From contig NC_015496.1 in the NCBI RefSeq assembly GCF_000212355.1, positions 2,698,001 through 2,762,000 of the forward strand: a stretch of 64,000 nucleotides of DNA, given 5' to 3'. Shown here in pieces: positions 61,231 to 64,000 of this stretch. The number at the start of each line of letters is the position of its first letter. The stretch's first letter is position 1. The DNA comes from Dokdonia sp. 4H-3-7-5 (lineage in GTDB: Bacteria > Bacteroidota > Bacteroidia > Flavobacteriales > Flavobacteriaceae). The translations under genes and the position numbers were made by a program. Below the pieces are notes generated by a model. The model worked only from the letters and a program-made list of their open reading frames with translations, was not told the origin of the DNA and did no database searches.

Positions 61231-64000
61231 ATGTTCTTTAAAAAATTACTTGTCTTTGGGCTAGTAAGCTGCTCATTTACGATGTATGGGCAAGATTATT
61301 TTCCAGCAAACGCTGGAGTCAAGTCCAAAAACCAAAATTACACGGTGTTCACAAACGCCACCATTCACACCACTCCTACAGAAACCATTAAAAATGGAAC
61401 GCTTGTAGTGCAAGATGGAAAAGTGGTCTCTGTAGGCAAATCTTCATCATATGCAAAAAATGCTATTGTTATAGATCTTAATGGTAAACATGTCTATCCA
61501 TCCTTTGTAGACATCTATACTAATTTTGGTATCGATAAGCCTAAGCGTGCAGGAGGATCTGGACGTGCTTCACAATATGATAACTCTCGCGAGGGAGCTT
61601 ACTGGAATGATCACATCTTATCTGAGCAAGATGGATATCAAGATTTTAAATACGACTCAAAAAAAGCATCCGAATATCTTGAGGCTGGTTTTGGCGTAGT
61701 TGTAACACATCAACACGATGGTATTGCACGTGGTACAGGAGCGCTTATCGCACTTAATAATGATGGAAATACTGCAAACCGCGTGATAGAAGATCGCCTT
61801 GGTCAGTATTTCTCATTTGATAAGAGTGTAACCTCACGTCAGTCATATCCATCTTCTAAAATGGGAGCAACAGCATTACTACGCCAGTTGCAGCATGATT
61901 TAGACTGGTATGAGAAAGGAAATATAGACACTAAGGATCTTTCTTTGGAGGCGCTTTCGCGAAACAAAGGTCTTCCGCAGTTTTTTGAAGGTGATGGTTT
62001 ATATGATGACCTTCGTATAGATAAACTAGGAGACCAGTTTGGTATCGACTATGTAATTATTGCCGGTGGTGATGAGTATAAGCGTATCGGAGAAGTTAAG
62101 GCGATGAATCGTAAGATGATTCTCCCACTTAAATTTCCAGATGCCTACGATATGGAAAACCCATATGCCGCCGAATATGTAGCGCTTTCTGATATGAAAC
62201 ATTGGAATCAAGCACCTACTAATCCTAAGGCATTACAAGATGCAGGCGTGACATTTGCACTTACTACATTCTCACATAAATCTCCAAAAGATTTTAAAGA
62301 CCACTTGATGAAGGCAATCAAGTATGGTCTTTCTAAGGAAAGAGCGTTAGAAGCACTCACTACTATTCCAGCAACAATGATTGGAAAGAGCGGTCAGCTA
62401 GGAGTTCTTAAAACAGGAGCTTGGGCAAACTTTATGATTACTTCTGGAGAAGTATTTGAAAAAGACACAGAGCTTTATGAGCACTGGATTCAAGGTAACA
62501 AAACAGTTATCAAGGATATGAACACAGTTGATATTGACGGTGTTTATACCATGAATATTGATGGAGCAGCATATGAGCTTGAGATTAAAAATTCAACAGA
62601 AAAAGCAAAAGCTAGTCTCAAAAAAGAAACAGAAGATGTAAAAAGCGAATTTTCATATAGCGATGAATGGGTAACAGTAACCTTCCCTCAAAGCGAAGGA
62701 AAATTTGTACGTCTTGTAGCAAGAGCATCTGCAGATGGTCTAAGAGGTAAAGCAATTCTTGCAGATGGTTCTGAGAAAAACTTTACTTCTACTAAGAAAG
62801 CATTAGACGCAAGTAAAGATAAAGACGATAAGAAAGAAGAGGACAAACCTCTTACGGTTATGCCACTTACCTTCCCTAATATGGCTTTTGGTTTTGAAAC
62901 AAGACCGACACAGCAAGATATTTTAATCACAAATGCCACTGTGTGGACAAATGAAGCCGAAGGTATTCTAGAAAATACTGATGTCTTAATAAAAGATGGA
63001 AAGATTAGTGCAATAGGTAAAAACCTTTCTGCTCGTGGTGCTATGGTAGTAGATGGTACTGGTAAGCATGTAACTTCTGGTATTATAGATGAGCACTCTC
63101 ACATTGCTGCATTTGCAATCAACGAGTCTGGTCATAACTCTACGGCAGAGGTTCGCATGAGTGATGTAGTTAACCCAGACGATTCTGATATTTACCGCAA
63201 TCTTGCTGGTGGAGTTACAGCTATTCAATTATTACACGGATCTGCAAATCCTATTGGAGGACAGAGTGCAGTAATGAAATTAAAGTGGGGATCACCTATT
63301 GATGAGATGGTGATTTCAGATAAGAAGTTTATCAAATTTGCTTTGGGTGAAAACGTAAAGCAAGCAAACTGGAATAGCTTCTCAAGATTCCCACAAACGA
63401 GAATGGGAGTAGAGCAAGTATTTGTGGACTACTTTACAAGAGGAAAAGAATACGAAGCAAAGAAAAAGAGCGGTCAACCTTATCGCATGGATGAGGAGAT
63501 GGAAACTATTGTAGACATCCTTAATATGGATCGTTTAATTTCTTGTCACTCCTATGTGCAAAGTGAAATTAACATGACCATGAAAGTGGCAGAGCAGTTT
63601 GGTTTTCATATCAATACATTCACACACATACTTGAAGGATATAAAGTTGCAGATAAAATGGCAGAACATGGTGTAGGAGGATCAACATTCTCAGACTGGT
63701 GGGCTTACAAATATGAGGTAAATGACGCTATTCCTTATAATGCAGCAATCATGCATAGAGCAGGAGTAACCGTTGCTATTAACTCAGATGATGGTGAGAT
63801 GTCTAGACGTCTTAATCAAGAAGCTGCAAAAATTCATAAGTACGGTGGTATCTCTGAAGAGGATGCTTGGAAAATGGTAACTCTTAATCCAGCAAAACTA
63901 TTACACATGGATGATCGCGCAGGTAGTTTAAAGCCTGGTAAAGATGGAGATGTTGTCATATGGACGGATCACCCACTTAGTATAAAAGCGAGAGCAGAGA
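61231..64000 (+). CDS. Two-module amidohydrolase (3' end outside window)
   Basis: The first 923 codons of a large secreted protein with a signal peptide (MFFKKLLVFGLVSCSFTMYG). The N-terminal module (about 40-430) follows the amidohydrolase plan (TIHTTPTETIKNGTLVVQDG) but the usual HxH is replaced by DIYTNFG, so it lacks the metal site. The second module (from about 555) is complete: TVWTNEAEGILENTDVLIKD, metal-binding DEHSHIAA, ISCHSYVQSE, NTFTHILEG and NSDDGE. Such double-module proteins are common periplasmic enzymes in Bacteroidetes; the substrate (imidazolone, dipeptide or similar) is not clear. A partial palindrome lies at 61952-61964 inside the gene. Confidence 0.9.
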   Translation, partial: MFFKKLLVFGLVSCSFTMYGQDYFPANAGVKSKNQNYTVFTNATIHTTPTETIKNGTLVVQDGKVVSVGKSSSYAKNAIVIDLNGKHVYPSFVDIYTNFGIDKPKRAGGSGRASQYDNSREGAYWNDHILSEQDGYQDFKYDSKKASEYLEAGFGVVVTHQHDGIARGTGALIALNNDGNTANRVIEDRLGQYFSFDKSVTSRQSYPSSKMGATALLRQLQHDLDWYEKGNIDTKDLSLEALSRNKGLPQFFEGDGLYDDLRIDKLGDQFGIDYVIIAGGDEYKRIGEVKAMNRKMILPLKFPDAYDMENPYAAEYVALSDMKHWNQAPTNPKALQDAGVTFALTTFSHKSPKDFKDHLMKAIKYGLSKERALEALTTIPATMIGKSGQLGVLKTGAWANFMITSGEVFEKDTELYEHWIQGNKTVIKDMNTVDIDGVYTMNIDGAAYELEIKNSTEKAKASLKKETEDVKSEFSYSDEWVTVTFPQSEGKFVRLVARASADGLRGKAILADGSEKNFTSTKKALDASKDKDDKKEEDKPLTVMPLTFPNMAFGFETRPTQQDILITNATVWTNEAEGILENTDVLIKDGKISAIGKNLSARGAMVVDGTGKHVTSGIIDEHSHIAAFAINESGHNSTAEVRMSDVVNPDDSDIYRNLAGGVTAIQLLHGSANPIGGQSAVMKLKWGSPIDEMVISDKKFIKFALGENVKQANWNSFSRFPQTRMGVEQVFVDYFTRGKEYEAKKKSGQPYRMDEEMETIVDILNMDRLISCHSYVQSEINMTMKVAEQFGFHINTFTHILEGYKVADKMAEHGVGGSTFSDWWAYKYEVNDAIPYNAAIMHRAGVTVAINSDDGEMSRRLNQEAAKIHKYGGISEEDAWKMVTLNPAKLLHMDDRAGSLKPGKDGDVVIWTDHPLSIKARAE

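Noticed and set aside
1-64000. Insertion sequences, integrases, prophage or toxin-antitoxin pairs
   Set aside because: No transposase, integrase, phage structural or classic toxin-antitoxin gene was found in any reading frame; the MORN protein looks like YwqK only through its repeats.

Overview
The window is a low-GC chromosome segment of a member of the Bacteroidetes, class Flavobacteriia. The evidence is TAnnTTTG-type promoter boxes, near-absent Shine-Dalgarno sequences, a FecI/FecR/TonB-receptor trio, fumarylacetoacetase, OmpH and DUF3810-type proteins, and many signal-peptide lipoproteins. The density of the palindrome TACGCTTTCGCGAAAGCGTA resembles what I remember of marine Flavobacteriaceae such as Dokdonia; the genus is a guess. 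No phage, IS or CRISPR was seen, so this is mostly vertically inherited core genome with one large secondary-lipid cluster.

Layout. 1-932: 3' part of mannose-6-phosphate isomerase. 1268-7597: a putative metal-handling locus on the minus strand (two YHYH lipoproteins, an EF-hand protein, a MORN-repeat lipoprotein, SCO1/SenC and a membrane-anchored protein), next to a LytS/LytTR two-component pair on the plus strand. Two promoters in this locus carry the same pair of direct repeats at 21-bp spacing, at the same distance from a TACATTT(G/A) box. 7676-25098: a polyunsaturated fatty-acid (Pfa-type) synthase locus: TetR regulator, PfaA (KS-MAT-4xACP, then KR-DH), a PfaC-like protein with a built-in acyltransferase, PfaD, and a divergent phosphopantetheinyl transferase. 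25099-26797: small ORFs, a LuxR-type HTH protein and tRNA-Arg(ACG). 26798-34269: apt, a sigma/anti-sigma/TonB-receptor trio, a divergent lipoprotein, a decayed LamG gene and an outer-membrane protein flanked by a ~110-bp duplication. 34284-46683: housekeeping genes (fumarylacetoacetase, glyA, a MazG-like pyrophosphohydrolase, ompH, three SurA/PpiC-like folding factors, MoxR ATPase, aconitase). 46759-64000: VOC/HxlR pair, a large PAS hybrid kinase, an unrecognised 198-aa protein, a siderophore-type TonB receptor with a Fur-like box, a TPR protein, an FMN glutamate-synthase-like enzyme, a DUF3810 protein and the first 923 codons of a two-module amidohydrolase.

Main discovery candidate: pfaA is split exactly at a run of ten A residues (19120-19111, minus strand). 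The upstream ORF (KS-MAT-4xACP) stops 15 nt after the run. The KR-DH ORF is open, in the -1 frame, from inside that same A-run to its stop, and it has no ATG. A -1 slip on the run, or one extra A in the mRNA, joins them into a normal one-piece PfaA of about 2371 residues. This is either programmed frameshifting or transcriptional slippage controlling PfaA stoichiometry, a phase-variable tract, or a homopolymer sequencing error. A perfect 12-bp inverted repeat lies 36 nt downstream.

Second candidate: the LytTR-linked promoters of the YHYH/SCO1/EF-hand locus, where an operator can be read directly from two co-located promoters.
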